The translations under genes and the position numbers were made by a program. From Diogma glabrata (Eukaryota; Arthropoda; Insecta; Diptera; Cylindrotomidae), in NCBI GenBank assembly GCA_963693315.1, contig OY856188.1, positions 158,048,694-158,112,693 of the forward strand: a stretch of DNA of 64,000 bases, in the 5' to 3' direction. The notes below the pieces were generated by a model. It made no database searches. It was not told the DNA's origin and saw only the letters and a program-made list of their open reading frames with translations. Below, one piece after another: positions 1-11,612 of this stretch; the first letter of the stretch is position 1, and each line of letters starts with the position of its first letter.

Positions 1-888
1 TATTTGGCCAATGGTTCTATTTGCTGGTATAAATGATGTTTTTTAGACAAACTTGCTTTCAAATTTCTAATATGCCGTTGAGAGTTGAGACTTAGCATGT
101 TTATGTCATTTTTAGTTATGTAATTTTATGTTGGGCCAGTTAAGAGTCAATTAAAGTTCTTGCTCTAATTTTTATTAAACTTTACATGTCACTTTGATAG
201 ATATTGCTTCTTAGCTGTTACAGATGCATCACTTTCTTCATCAATATCGGATTGGGATATATCAACAGCATCACCTTTACCAACTAAATATCTTCTTGAC
301 AATTTTCATTCTCATCATTCTCTGCTACTACATCTTCAACAATTTTCAAACCCTTCAACTGTTGATTTCTTGCTCGGTTCCGGTTAGTAGTAAAAAAAAT
401 TCTGATGTCCATTTCTTATACACATAGGTATTACAAAAAAAAACTTTACGTGTACGTCATTTAGTAAAATGTAAGATTTACTTTGTTTCTTTTTTTCAAT
501 TTCAATAAAACAAATTAATTAATAATAAGCCAAACAAAATTAAAGCGATAACTACAAAACACATCGGATGTCAAATCAGAATATATGTATATACTTTGCT
601 AGCTTGTATCATACTTTGCTCACAGATTTATAGCGTTGTCGCTGAGCGTTTTTCAATAAAAATGTAGTTTGTATTTTGTAGTTTATCGTTTAGTCTAAGC
701 ACAACCATCAGAAAATTATTCAACCGCGACAGCCAGCAAGCAATATATAAATACACCGCAGGATCTTTTTTTATAAAGTTTGGTAGATTGGTGCTGGGCG
801 GGATTTTTTGGTGCTAAAGCGGGACGTCGGGACAAAACTTGTACGGCGGGACAATCCCGCCGAAATCGGGACGACTGGAAGCCCTAGG
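1..888 (-). mobile_element. hAT-like DNA transposon remnant (5' terminus and transposase N-terminus)
   Basis: Read on the minus strand, position 888 begins CTAGGGCTTCCAGTCG and is followed by repeated TCCCG/CGGGA words down to about 790. This is the layout of many insect hAT termini (CAGGGTTGCC- type, then short subterminal repeats). Further in, at about 417-282, the same strand has an open stretch beginning MDIRIFFTTNRN. A short leader of the MDIR-FF type is common at the start of zinc-finger hAT transposases. A stop at about 282 and a frame change precede a second open piece (about 276-192) containing GDAVDISQSDIDEESDA. Nothing longer of the transposase is present, so the copy is dead and runs off the left edge. 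Superfamily assignment rests on the terminus and this N-terminal motif only. Confidence 0.45.
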
Positions 889-2174
889 TGGGAATAATAG
901 TTATACATTACAATCATGTAAATAGTTATATTTTTTACGAATCCTCTGGTTTCTTCGAGAACATTTTTGTTGTACAGTATTTTTTTTATGTATTGTTTTT
1001 GGTGTTTAAGAAAAAGAGAAGGAGTGTTCAACAAAAATGTTCTCGAACTTAACAAAGGGTGTGTGTAATGGTTTTAAAGAAAAATATAATGGAAGAAAAA
1101 AAAATAATAAAAAGAAAAAAACAAATGAAAAGAAAATAAAAAGAAAAGGATTTAATTATAGAACAATTTAAGTCTTAGTTAGGATATTTTAAATTTATCG
1201 AAAATCAGTTTAAACTATAAATCAAATTAGAAAAGTAAAATAATTTAAAGCTCAAATTTTTATTAATATATATAATATGTAAATGGTCATTCTCTAGATT
1301 GTAAAAATTAGTTAAGAATGACGATTAACGAAGAAAGCAAAAAAAATTTATAAAAAGAAGCTATGTTAGGAAGAAAAACACAATAACATTAACTTTAAAA
1401 AGGATCTTGGTCAAATAATAAAGTAATTTATTAACAAAATGCGTTTGAAACAACCGGCACGCTCACGGTCGCATTTATGGAGCCAGATCAAAAAACTTTT
1501 ATTAAAAATGTGTGTTTTATGAATATTTTGATTCTTGGACAAGTTCGTAAACCAGCTAAATCCAACTCATGGTTAAGAAACTAGAGGCTTTATATTAGAA
1601 AAAAAATTGGTTTTTTAAATCCGTTATAACGGCAGTTTAGATACTAATATTTTTAAAAACTTCATAAATTTAAAATCTGTGGAAACATTTTAATCCGTTT
1701 CTTATAAACATAAACCTCTGCAGTTAGAGATTTTTGACTGGTCGGCTTCAACCAAAAAGTTTGCATCAAGCCCCAAGAAAAACAATTTGCAAAAACCTTA
1801 TGACAGTCAATGAAAAAAAAAGATTTGAATAGAAGAAAAAAACTTTTTTTTCTTAGAAATAAACTATTTTGATATTTTGCAGTAGTTGCACGACATATGA
1901 TATAGAGTAGATTGGCGTGTGTTTTTCATATAGTATCATAAATTGTCACACATATGTTCTGTGGTAGATCTGATATTTGTTTGTTGCAAAATTGGATAGA
2001 TGTAGTTTTGCTTATATGTAGCTAATTTTCTTTTTAAAATTTGTTCGATATCTGTTTGTAATTAGTTGGTTTTGTTTAAACTAATCTGATACATCAGATT
2101 CTACTTGTACACAAAACTGTCTGATCTCGAAATCTACCTATTTCTAGCTGACATCCTGCCGCTCGGACTTTTTT
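889..2174. other. AT-rich stretch without recognisable gene
   Basis: No coding region or complete element was recognised. A short imperfect inverted repeat (arms of about 22 bases near 953-976 and 1026-1048, word GAGAACATTTTTGTTG) could be a small MITE. The rest is unassigned A/T-rich DNA. Confidence 0.4.
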
Positions 2175-4013
2175 TAATCTCGCGTTCACCTGCTGAGCAT
2201 GAGCATTGAATTTAAGAAGTGGATCGAATGTGGCTTCCAACAGTCAAATGTTAAGTTAAGTGTTGTGTTTACCTTCTTCGTCCATGTGGTGAAAAGTATA
2301 GAGGTGGATTTTCGGTGGAATGTTTCTGTTTTCTGGTTTTAAACCATTCGTTTAGCATGTTAAGGTAGGTGTTCCAGGTTGTTTCCTGTTGCAAGCATCT
2401 TGCAGTCGTCTGCATATGATGTGATTGATGCATATGGTAGTGAAGGTGACAGAACTTCACCTTGTGGAACTCTTATCTGAGCGCTCTCATCTTTGATTTG
2501 CAGTTACGGAACTCAAATTATGTTTGCCGGCCTCTTAGGTAGTTGCACAACCAGCGCTTTATTAACCCTGGCAGATTGGTGTTGAATATATCATTTAGTA
2601 GTGCAGCGTGCGACACTGCGTCAAATGCTTTTGATAGGTCGAGCGCAACTAGTATTGTTCTAGCACAGGGTTGTTTTTGGTTCAGACCATCACTGATTTG
2701 ATTTTGGATCTTGTAAAGAGCAGCGTTTGTATTATGTGCTGTCCTAAGCCCATGTTGGTGTGGCGCCAAATTGCAAGATCAGGTTAACCAAGGTAACAAA
2801 ACTGCTAAATGTAAAGCCTTTTATGACCTTCCAGAGACTTTTACTTGGGTCAAAACTTGACTTACTCACTAGTTCTTTCCATTTATTACATTTGTGTTCC
2901 GTAACTAACTTATTAATTTGATTATTTAGGTCTTTAATCCTAGTGTCAGCTAGATCTGCCTTGCGGATGTCATCTGCGTGGCAAGAACATAAGCTTCCTG
3001 TGGAAAGTTAGGTTTCATTTTTTCTATTCTGCCGGCTGCGGGATCTAGCTTTATTACAAATTTCTCTGCATTGTTTTCCCAGGGAGGACGTCAATTGGTA
3101 AAAACTGCTTACTGAATTCTATTTTAGTAAAATTTGTCAAATTTTCCAGGTCATCTTTATTAAAATTAATATAAGTCTTCTTTTCGGACTTTATTTGGTT
3201 TATTGAGCGGCTTAAGATGATTATGATCGGCACATGGTCTGATCCTAACGCGATTCAGCAATTGGCATTGGTGACATGCAATCAAAGGAAACATATGGAG
3301 AAGAATGCGAGTTATTTGTTACCCTCGTTGGTTGTGGTTCGTTGGGGACTCCAAAGTTGGAGCCGTCAATTTGATCAGCAATGCTTTCGCGTCGTGAATC
3401 GGTGTTCAGGTGTGAGTGCCATAGATCGTGCTGAGCATTCACATCTCCAAAAATTAGACAGTCTTTGGTATAAAATAAATGTTCTATGGATGGTTCATAA
3501 CCTGTATAACAGCTGCTTACTGGTGGTATATAAATATTAACTAGAGTTATCTCCGTATTTCCGAATTTTATTATGATCCCTAGTTGTTCTAGATGGTTAT
3601 CAGTTCCCGGTACTGTGGTTAATGTGGTTGTACGAAAGATAACGGTTTTGTGAATGATAAAGGCAAGGCCACCATCTTTGTCCTTCCCTCTATCCGGCCT
3701 TATAATTCTATAATCACAGATATTATCACTAATCTTAGGTGAAACATTTAGTTTGGTTTCTTGTAAAACCGCGACTAAAATATCATTATTGCACATATAG
3801 TTTATTATGTCATCTATCTTGTTTATGAGACCATAGCAATTTAGTTGCATTATTTTCATATCGCTTTCCGGGGTTTCCGGATGAGTGCTCATTCGTATTG
3901 TTCTGGTGCGAGATCGTTCTTGAATGTTGACTTGATGCATGGCAACATGGCGCTATATAATTTTTATATAGCGCCATGTTGCCATGCATCAAGTCAACAT
4001 TCAAGAACGATCT
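2175..4013 (-). pseudogene. Family A non-LTR retrotransposon, copy A1, decayed
   Basis: Minus-strand relative of the better copy at 8701-14339. From 3940 down to about 3245 it encodes a 231-residue piece of the endonuclease: opening MQLNCYGLINKIDDI, the ETK motif (LQETKLN), then GDVNAQHDLWHSHLN. From 2769 to 2518 it encodes RT residues including VALDLSKAFDAVSH. Beyond that, about 2460-2360 retains a YADDC catalytic box in another frame. Parts of the RT between these are deleted and there are several frameshifts, so the copy is inactive. Its 3' end is missing: similarity stops near 2175, before the C-terminal zinc-finger region seen in A2. The 5' end finishes in a perfect inverted duplication (see 3911-4013). 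Confidence 0.8.
3911..4013. repeat. Perfect 50-bp inverted repeat, 3-nt loop
   Basis: Left arm 3911-3960 begins AGATCGTTCTTGAATG. Right arm 3964-4013 is its exact reverse complement, with only TTT between. The left arm is the 5'-most part of minus-strand element A1. The right arm is the same 50 bases in opposite orientation, so the palindrome is an inverted duplication of the element's own end rather than an independent insertion. Confidence 0.9.
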
Positions 4014-4047
4014 TTCTTTCAATACTAGTCATGACGAGGAGAGTAAA

Positions 4048-4403
4048 ATAAAATCTCTAATAATCTATCTGGAGCAGCTTAAAATCATTTAAATCAAGCT
4101 TATGTACCATCTTTCAACCAAATATATTTTCAGATCAAAACACATTGTTTGGTGACAAAATCTTAAATCAACAATGTATGTAGTTCTGAAGTAATTACGA
4201 GTACAGACCGAAAGCCGCATGTTTTTATTTTATGACTCAAAACGTGACAATTTTTAGTTTGGTTAGAGAGGACCTTTTAGTCAACTGAACGCAATTAAAT
4301 TTTTACTTTATAATTTTTTTTAAACAGACTATAGTCACTATTGTATAATTTTCGCTAAAATCTAAATAAATGCATAGTTTCTACGATAAAATCTCTAATA
4401 ATC
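4048..4403. repeat. 18-bp direct repeat flanking about 320 bp
   Basis: ATAAAATCTCTAATAATC occurs at 4048-4065 and again at 4386-4403. An exact 18-base direct repeat in this spacing resembles a target-site duplication around a short insertion (4066-4385), but no tail or recognisable family is visible in the insert. The second copy lies just downstream of the stop codon of the Myb/SANT gene. Confidence 0.5.
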
Positions 4404-4422
4404 CAAAATAAATTAAACAAAT

Positions 4423-4571
4423 TTACTTGTACAAGTTTTCGTTGAAGTTATTAAGGACCTTATCTTTCCAATCCGTCATAAGAATTAACCAATCACTTTG
4501 TGATTTCTTAATACCAATCCGATTTAATTCGCAGACCATATGCCTAACATATTTTTCGAATGTTTGAGGTG
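4423..4571 (-). CDS. Myb/SANT-like (zeste-type) protein, exon 3 (terminal)
   Basis: Terminal coding exon of the minus-strand gene whose first exons are at 16597-16819. The exon follows an acceptor (ATATTTCAG on the minus strand). Exon 2 ends with one extra base (G), which joins CA here to give Ala in frame, and the frame stays open for 49 residues to TAA at 4423-4425. The peptide includes TFEKYVRHMVCELNRIG and SDWLILMTDWKDKV. This matches the last two helices of the trihelix Myb/SANT domain of zeste-type regulatory proteins (pattern ELN-xG-xxKs-xxW-xxxxxDWKxKV). It probably binds DNA. The total product is 105 residues. It could be a host gene or an accessory protein domesticated from a PIF/Harbinger transposon. 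Confidence 0.7.
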
Positions 4572-4907
4572 CTGAAATATAAAAAATAAGTAATTAAATT
4601 TCAAGCCGAAGAATATTAAAAGGCTAAATTATGATCTAACTAAACTAAATCTTTTTTTTTTTTTTTGGAAAATTAATAGTGAATTATTATTCGATTGCTT
4701 CAATACTTATTTAAATGATATTTGTGATAATAATAATAAGATTTGTATTTGTGGGGATATGAACATTAATTGGTTATCAAATGACATTAATAAAGAAAAA
4801 ATTAGTCAAATCATTTATGATTGTGGTTTAAAACAAATCATTGAGGGTCATACTAGGATAACGAATGTGTCAAGAACATTAATTGATTATGTATTAGTGA
4901 ATGATTA

Positions 4908-7318
4908 CACTAGTTTACAAATTTTGAACTTTTTTTGTCTCCCTGAATAAAATCCAACTTTCCTTATGGATTTAGACCTCCTGAACACGAATATCATATC
5001 CATTTTTTTTGGTTAGCTCTTGTTTTTGAGATATTCACGAAAAACCAATTTTTTCCGCGATCAAAAATGTTGGTTCGGTTTTTGGGTCTCATATTTTACA
5101 AAACAAACAAATAAAACAAATTAATAAAACAAATGCATAGTAAATATACCAACAAACATTTTGAGCTATATTTTGTAAAAATCCATTAAGAATTCTGGAA
5201 GTTACAGTCGAAAAAAGTTGAAAAAATACGAAAAATTCACGTTTTTTTCAAATTTTTCCATTTTCAACACCATAAATTTTGAACAAATAAAGACACTAAT
5301 TTTTTTTAATTTCCTGGAGCCTATAGTAACTTCAATTTTCTTTCTTTTAAGCTAAAAGATACGAATATTGGTGCAGTTTGCACCATGTTATTCAAGTTTT
5401 CCCAAAGAAAGTCAAAACTCAAAATTTGGAATTAAAATTTAATTTTAAGAATAATTTAAATTCTGCAACATAATTGATTTATATATAAGTTGTTTTCGTA
5501 GTAGATCTAGCTCTTCCACCTCGGACTTATTTAAGGAGTTGGAAAATATCAGTTAGTTGATTATGAAATGTCTTTTTTTGACAAAAGTTGTATTTTGTTT
5601 GTATATGATTTTTCTCGAAATTGAGATTTTTTTTGTGAAGTTTTTTGACATAATCTAGCTTTTCCTCCCTCGGAATTATTTTAGGAGTTGAAAAATATCA
5701 GTTAGTTGATTATGAAATGTCTTTTTTTGACAAAAGTTGTATTTTATTTGTATATGATTTTTCTCGAAATTGAGATTTTTTGTGAAGTTTTTTGACATAA
5801 TCTAGCTCCTCTCACCTCTGATTTATTTTAGGAGTCGGAAAAATATCAGTTTGTTGATTATGAAATGTCCTTTTTTGACAAAAGTTGTATTTTATTTGTA
5901 TATGATTTTTCTCGAAATTGAAATTTTTTTGTGAAGTTTTTGGACATGATCTAGCTCCTCCCACCTCGGATTTATTTTAGGAGTTGGAAAATATCAGTTA
6001 GTAATGAAGATAGGCAGTTCTTATAAATGGGGTGATTTAGCAGTATGTATTATGTAACTTCCACAAATAAGACAAAATGAATTTGTGCTATTTTTACACT
6101 TGAAACTTCTTGACGACGCCATTTAAATAAACTGGATTTTACACTTTACTAACAATTTATTTTGCTTTAAAAGGCAGCTTTCACTATTGATTTTTAAAAA
6201 CAATACTCCATTTAAAATTTATATTTGTAATATTTTTTCTCTTTTAATTATTATTTTCACTTGATTGTTTGGAATTAAATTTATCCGTAGAGAGATTATA
6301 TTTGCAACTAATCATACGAAATTATCTACTTAAAAAGAAACCTCTTTTAACTAATTGAACAAAAGTTGGGAAAACCGAAAAACTATTAAAAAGGAGAAGT
6401 AATTGCTTTCTTAAATTAAACTTAAAATGATCATAAACGTAAGGAGTAACACAAGGTGGGCGGTGATAGAAAAAAATTTACATTATCAAAAAACAAAAAA
6501 AAAAGAGAAAAAAGAAAAGAAACAAACCTTACAGGTATTAATAGACATAAATAGGGGGTTAACTTTATGGTGCTTGAACTAACTTGAATAGTTCTGATGT
6601 TATGATGTTTTGCCTCTCCTCACAATTCATTATCTTTTGTTTATATTTTTCTATATACGTCTCATATCGATCCAATTTCCAACTTCGAAAACAAAAATGG
6701 AAATTATACATTACTATTTTAAAATAATTCTTTACTGATGTTTGAGAACGACTGAACTTATAAAATTATTATTTATGGCACAATAAATTAAGTAAAAAAT
6801 TATTTTTTCCAAATTTTGAGTTTTGAATTTCTTTGGGAAAACTTGAATAACTTGGTGCAAACTGCACCAATATTCATGTCTTATAGCTTAAAAGAAAGAA
6901 AATTAAAGTTACTATAGGCTCCAAGAAATTAAAAAAAATTAGTGTCTTTGTTTGTTCAAAATTTATAGCGTTGAAAATGGAAAAATTTAAAAAAAACATG
7001 AATTTTTCGTATTTTTTCAAATTTTTTCGACTGTAACTTCCAGAATTCTTAATGGATTTTTACAAAATATAGCTGAAAATGTTTGTTGGTATATTTACTA
7101 TGCACTTGTTTCATTAATATTTTTAATTTGTTGGTTTTATAAAATATGAGACCCAAAAACCGAAACAACATTTTTGATCATCAAAAAAATTGGTTTTCCG
7201 TGAATATCTCAAAAACAAGAGCTAACCAAAAAAATGAATATGATATTCGTGTTCAGGAGGTTTAAATCTATAAGAAAAGTTGAGTTTTATTTCGGGAGAT
7301 TTTTCTTGTAAACTAGTG
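4908..7318. mobile_element. CACTA-like DNA transposon, non-autonomous, copy 1
   Basis: Termini are CACTAGTTTACAA at 4908 and its inverse TTGTAAACTAGTG ending at 7318, flanked by the 3-bp direct repeat TTA (4905-4907, 7319-7321). Literal CACTA ends with 3-bp target duplications are the hallmark of the EnSpm/CACTA superfamily; PIF/Harbinger also duplicates TWA, so this is the alternative. The terminal inverted repeats are about 550 bp each (4908-5460 and about 6790-7318). The middle holds a 148-bp tandem array and no transposase. The insertion interrupts element C right after its endonuclease motif LIDYVLVND. A second copy lies at 47461-49412. Confidence 0.75.
5505..6000. repeat. Tandem repeat, about 148-bp unit, 3.3 copies
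   Basis: Units start with ATCTAG at 5505, 5653, 5800 and 5949 (spacings 148, 147, 149). Each contains an ACCTCGGA-like word, GGAGTTGGAAAATATCAGTT, TTTTTGACAAAAGTTGTATT and TTTCTCGAAATTGA. The array is internal to the CACTA-like element. The same units occur in opposite orientation in the copy at 47461-49412. Confidence 0.85.
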
Positions 7319-8714
7319 TTATTATAACATAAATAAATACTGGAATGCAAAGTCATTTGAAGATTAGTGATCATGAATCGATTGAAGTATGTCTAAATCA
7401 TAATTTGGGATTAAATAAAATAGAGCATAAAACAATACAAGCATTTAATTAAAAGAGGGTACATTTTCGTAGCTTGGTTAGTAAAAATGATATTGGGGCA
7501 ATATATTTTTTAGACAGGGATTTTAAGGCTGAAAATTTCAGTATTAACTTAAGAAATTTAGTTAATGAATTTGTGTTTGAGAAAAAAATACCTTGTATTA
7601 ACAAATGTTTGTGGTTTAATGAAGAACTAAAGGAGCTAAAACAAAGGAAGATTAGTCAATATGATAGAGCATGTATAATAGATAATGAAATAGAATGGTG
7701 TAGCTATAAGACAGTTAGAAATAAGTATAAAGATACACTCAATAAATCAAAAAGAAATTTTATCAAATCAAAGATTTATAAATCCAGTGATCAAAAAACT
7801 ATGTAGCATTAAATCTTATGCATTAAATCTTATGTGTTAAAAAAACCGAAAAGTGAAATAAAAGACATTTTATTCAATGACGAAATAGTAACGGGAGATC
7901 ATTGTATTGCGAAACATTTTAATGATTTTTTTGTTAGCAGCATAGTTAATTTGAATAAAAGTATTCCCTTTATTCCGTTTAGTATTAGTCCTAATTTTTT
8001 AAATAATAGTTTTAATTTTAAAACACTAAATTGTGATGAACTTTATAATATTATTAAATCTATGAATTCAAAGAATGATGTGAATTTCCTAAACATAAAT
8101 GTTATAAAGGACTATTTTGATTAATTTGGTGAAAACTTATTATCAATTGTTAATAAACCATTAGAAAGTGGAGTTTTTCCCAATATTTGGAAGAAAACCA
8201 TTGTAATTCCAATAGAAAAGATACACAACACAAAAAAATGTAGTGAATTCAGACAAATAAATATGATAAGTAATGAGGCAAAAATATTAGAAAAGACAGT
8301 TAGTTTGCAGCTCACGCACTACTTAGAGAGTAACAATATAATTTTCAACTATCAATCTGGGTTTCGACGTCACCACAGTTGTGAATTTCTTGTAAATCTG
8401 GTTGTAATGAATTGGAAAATTGCGTTATACAAAAAGAAAGTTATTGTTTCGGTTTTTTTGGATCTATCCAGAGCGTTCGAAACAATAGATAGAGATATTC
8501 TATTGCTAAAGCTTGAAAATTATGGAATTAAAGGTAACGAATTGCGATGGTTTAAATCATATTTAAGCGAAAGAAAACAACGAACAAAGATAAACAATGC
8601 TAAATCTGATCCACTTGATGTTGACATTGGAGTTCCACAAGGCTCGACATTGGGTGTAACCTTATTTCTTCTATACATTAATGATATCTACAAGGTTATA
8701 CAAGGCTTCTCAAG

Positions 8715-9413
8715 ATGGACGGGTCTACGCCCCAGAAGCACTCGGAACACAATTCCGACCAAGGACCATCACAACAATTTCGACGGAAGGTGCAAATCCG
8801 ACGCTCCATTTTTTTGGTAAAGAAGCAGCTGTCACTGGCCTCACTGCTTCAAATACTCCTCGTCATGGCTGGTATTGAAACAAATCCAGAACCAACTAAA
8901 ACATGGCACTGTACAATATGTAAAAACATCTTAAGAGCAAACACAACATCTATCCAGTGCAATACCCGCAAGGAATGGTGCCACCTCAAGAACTGCTCAG
9001 GTCTTGTCACACATAAGCAATGGACCAAGAACTACATAGCGCCATGTTGTCAAGCATCAAATCAAAATACCAACACGAGTCCACAACAAAACACATTACA
9101 AATGAACACGCTACCGGAAACTACGAGTGATGTAAAAATTATGCAACTAAATTGCAACGGTCTCACGAATAAGATCGACAATATAATAAACTTTATGTGC
9201 AATAATAATATTCTAGTCACGTTTCTCCAAGAAACAAAATTAAATGTTAGATCTAAGATTAGTGATAGTATCTGTGATTATAAAATTATAAGGCTGGATA
9301 GAGGGAAAGACAAAGGTGGTGGTCTTGCTTTTATCATTCACAAAAGTGTTATTTACCGTACAACCACACTACCTGCAGTACCGGGAACTGACAAACACAA
9401 CAAGGAATTATAA
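8715..9413 (+). pseudogene. A2 ORF, N-terminal part: 2A-like motif, PHD-type cluster, endonuclease start
   Basis: 232 residues from ATG 8715, the first ATG after the element's 5' boundary at 8701. Residues 42-60 form a hydrophobic stretch ending GIETNPEP, similar to the C-terminus of 2A ribosome-skipping peptides (D/G-V/I-E-x-N-P-G-P), but with Glu in place of the critical Gly. Residues about 66-95 contain CTICKNI and a run of Cys/His (CN-KEWCHLKNC), a PHD-like zinc cluster. Residues about 134 onward open the endonuclease (MQLNCNGLTNKIDNI, FLQETKLN, GGGLAFIIH). The frame breaks near 9400, shortly before the B1 insertion, and the endonuclease resumes at about 11613. Confidence 0.75.
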
Positions 9414-9480
9414 TAAAATCCGGCAATACGGAAATAACACTAGTCAATATTTATATTCCACCAGTAAGCAGCTGTGATAT

Positions 9481-11612
9481 TGGTTATTTTTTTTTTTTTT
9501 TTTAAATGTGTTGTGATATAGGGTTTACAAAATGTGTCACAACAACACATAAATACCTTTTAAGACCTAGGTCTAGACCTGGGTCCCACAACAACTGGCG
9601 TTCTAAGGTGTAGATTAACGCTTTTTTTAAACATCTGCGGGTTGAAGCCACTTGAGACTAAGTGTTCCGGCAAACTATTCCATTTGTAAGCAGTTCGGAC
9701 AAAGAAGTCTCTCTGCGATCTGCCAGTATGACAACGCGGGATCTTTACCGTTTCACCGGTTGCGGCAGCCGATTGCCGAGTGGAACGGGGGTAAGAATAA
9801 GTTTGAGGCATGATGCCGCTGATTTCATCTGAGCACTGCTGATGACGATATTTGTAAAAAACAACGAGGTCAGCAACAGTGCGACGATGTTGTAGGGAAT
9901 CAAGCTTTGATGTCAAAGTTCGATCACCCATAATTATGTAGGTCCACACCAAAACGCTACATTTCCATTTTCTTAAAAAAATAAATTGTGTACTTAGATA
10001 GACTCCAATTTCTGAATTCGATCGGAAACTCAAAAATTTATCTATGCTTAAATTAGAACTGTTTTTTCCCTTTGTAGACTAGAGCTTGCTTTAGACATAA
10101 TGATATCAGTGTAATGACGTAATCAAAATTTCTTGAACTGTGTTGAAAAAATGTAATAATAGAAATGTAGCGTTTTGGTGTGGACCTCCACAATTCGTAT
10201 AGCCCGCTTTTGAACAGAGTCCAAGAGGGCCAAGATGGAAACAGAGGTAGCACCCCAAACTTGACAGCAGTACTCCATACAGGGACGAATATAGGACTTA
10301 TAAACATGGAGCAATTGGTATGGAGTGAAAAATTTTTTGCATCTATATAGGAGGCCGAGTTTTTTAGACGCCCTTTTTACCATCGCCATTACATGATCGT
10401 TCCAGAGTAGGTCATTTGAAACTGTGACACCCAATAAACGAATGTTTTTACATTCGCCTATTGGTTCATCACACATACTGAATAAAATATCTTTGGGGAA
10501 CTCGGTCTTTAATCTGGAAACAATCAACAGCTGTGTTTTGGTAGAGTTGAAATTGACAAGGTTTTGGTCACCCCGGTCGGCGACTTTATCCAGGTTTGTT
10601 CACGTTTATGGCTACGTCTCTTCGGGCAGGATTAATTCGTTCGTGCATTTTACCTTTTGAAGGAAGGGGCTCGAACGACTTGTGCAGAGTACTATCATCT
10701 GCAAAACTATTTATTGGGTTGCTGTTGATTTTCAGCAATTCGTTGATATAAATCAAAAATAGGGTTGCGGACAATACTGAGCCTTGAGGTACACCAGCGT
10801 TAATTAGTTTAGACTCAGAAGAAAATCCGTCTAAGGTTACCGAAATGTATCGGTTGGATAGAAAATTTTGAATCAGCTTCACAACATTGGGATGAAAACC
10901 GTACGCAACGAGCTTGTTGATTAAGTTGGCATGCCAGACTCGATCGAATGCCTTGGAGATGTCTAAAGCGACAACGTATGTTTCACCACCTTTATCAAGT
11001 ATGCTGTTCCAACAATGCGCTACATAGTTTAATAGATCGGTAGTTGATCTTTTGTTTCGAAAACCGTATTGGCTGTCGAATATTAAATGATTTTCTTCCA
11101 GAAATTTTGAAATATGTGTATTAATATAATGCTCATAGACATTGGATAGGACCGATAGTAAAGCTATTGGCCTATAATTTGAGATATCGGATTTCGGTCC
11201 CTTTTTGGGGACGGGCCGGACATTTGCCAACTTCCAGCACGAGGGAAATATACCAGATTTATAGGATTGGTAGAATATTATAGTTAAAGCTGGGGCAAGT
11301 TCTTTGGAAAAGGTTTTTAAAATAATAGGTGGAATATTGTCCATTCCTGAGGCTTTGTTGATGTTTAACCCCTTTAAAAGTTTAGCTACTATTTTGGGTT
11401 TGAAGTGAAGTTCATTCATATTAACTCCTGAAGACTGGATTTGGAGAATTTCTTTAGGAGTTTCCAAAACAGGGGAGTTCATAGCAAAGCGTTCAGCGAA
11501 CAAGTTAGCTTTTCTTGCGGGATCATTGACGATTAAATCACCATCAATAATAGGGGGAATAGAAAATTTTGTACCAGAATTTAATGAAATAATGGCACTG
11601 TAGAATGTAGAG
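9481..11612 (-). mobile_element. Family B non-LTR retrotransposon, copy B1, 5'-truncated
   Basis: Minus-strand element with its poly(A) tail seen as poly(T) at 9488-9503. The 5' end is truncated near 11612, within the linker just before the RT. It is inserted in the endonuclease of A2: host sequence reads ...TTGGTTAT | insert | AGTTATGAACC..., so a short duplication (GTTAT) flanks it. RT coding from 11612 to about 10586 contains KKGPKSDISNYRPIALLS, DISKAFDRVWH, GVPQGSVLS and a catalytic FADD. A frameshift follows near 10590-10530, then the thumb region resumes. The C-terminal part (about 9930-9560) is separated by a MITE (9937-10190). Very similar to B2 and B3, so insertion is fairly recent, but the copy is dead. 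Confidence 0.85.
9937..10190. mobile_element. MITE with 25-bp perfect terminal inverted repeats
   Basis: AGGTCCACACCAAAACGCTA begins at 9940 and its exact inverse ends at 10187. The approximately 250-bp element is absent from the same site in B2 and B3, whose sequence runs CACCCACAATTCGTATAG. Flanks ATAATT/ACAATT may be a diverged target duplication. No coding capacity. Superfamily not assigned. Confidence 0.75.

Noticed and set aside
771..1055. 94-codon minus-strand open frame
   Set aside because: Overlaps the hAT terminus with its CGGGA repeats; no recognisable domain, likely chance.
5505..6000. CRISPR-like array
   Set aside because: Units are adjacent 148-bp tandem repeats with no unique spacers, in a eukaryotic transposon.
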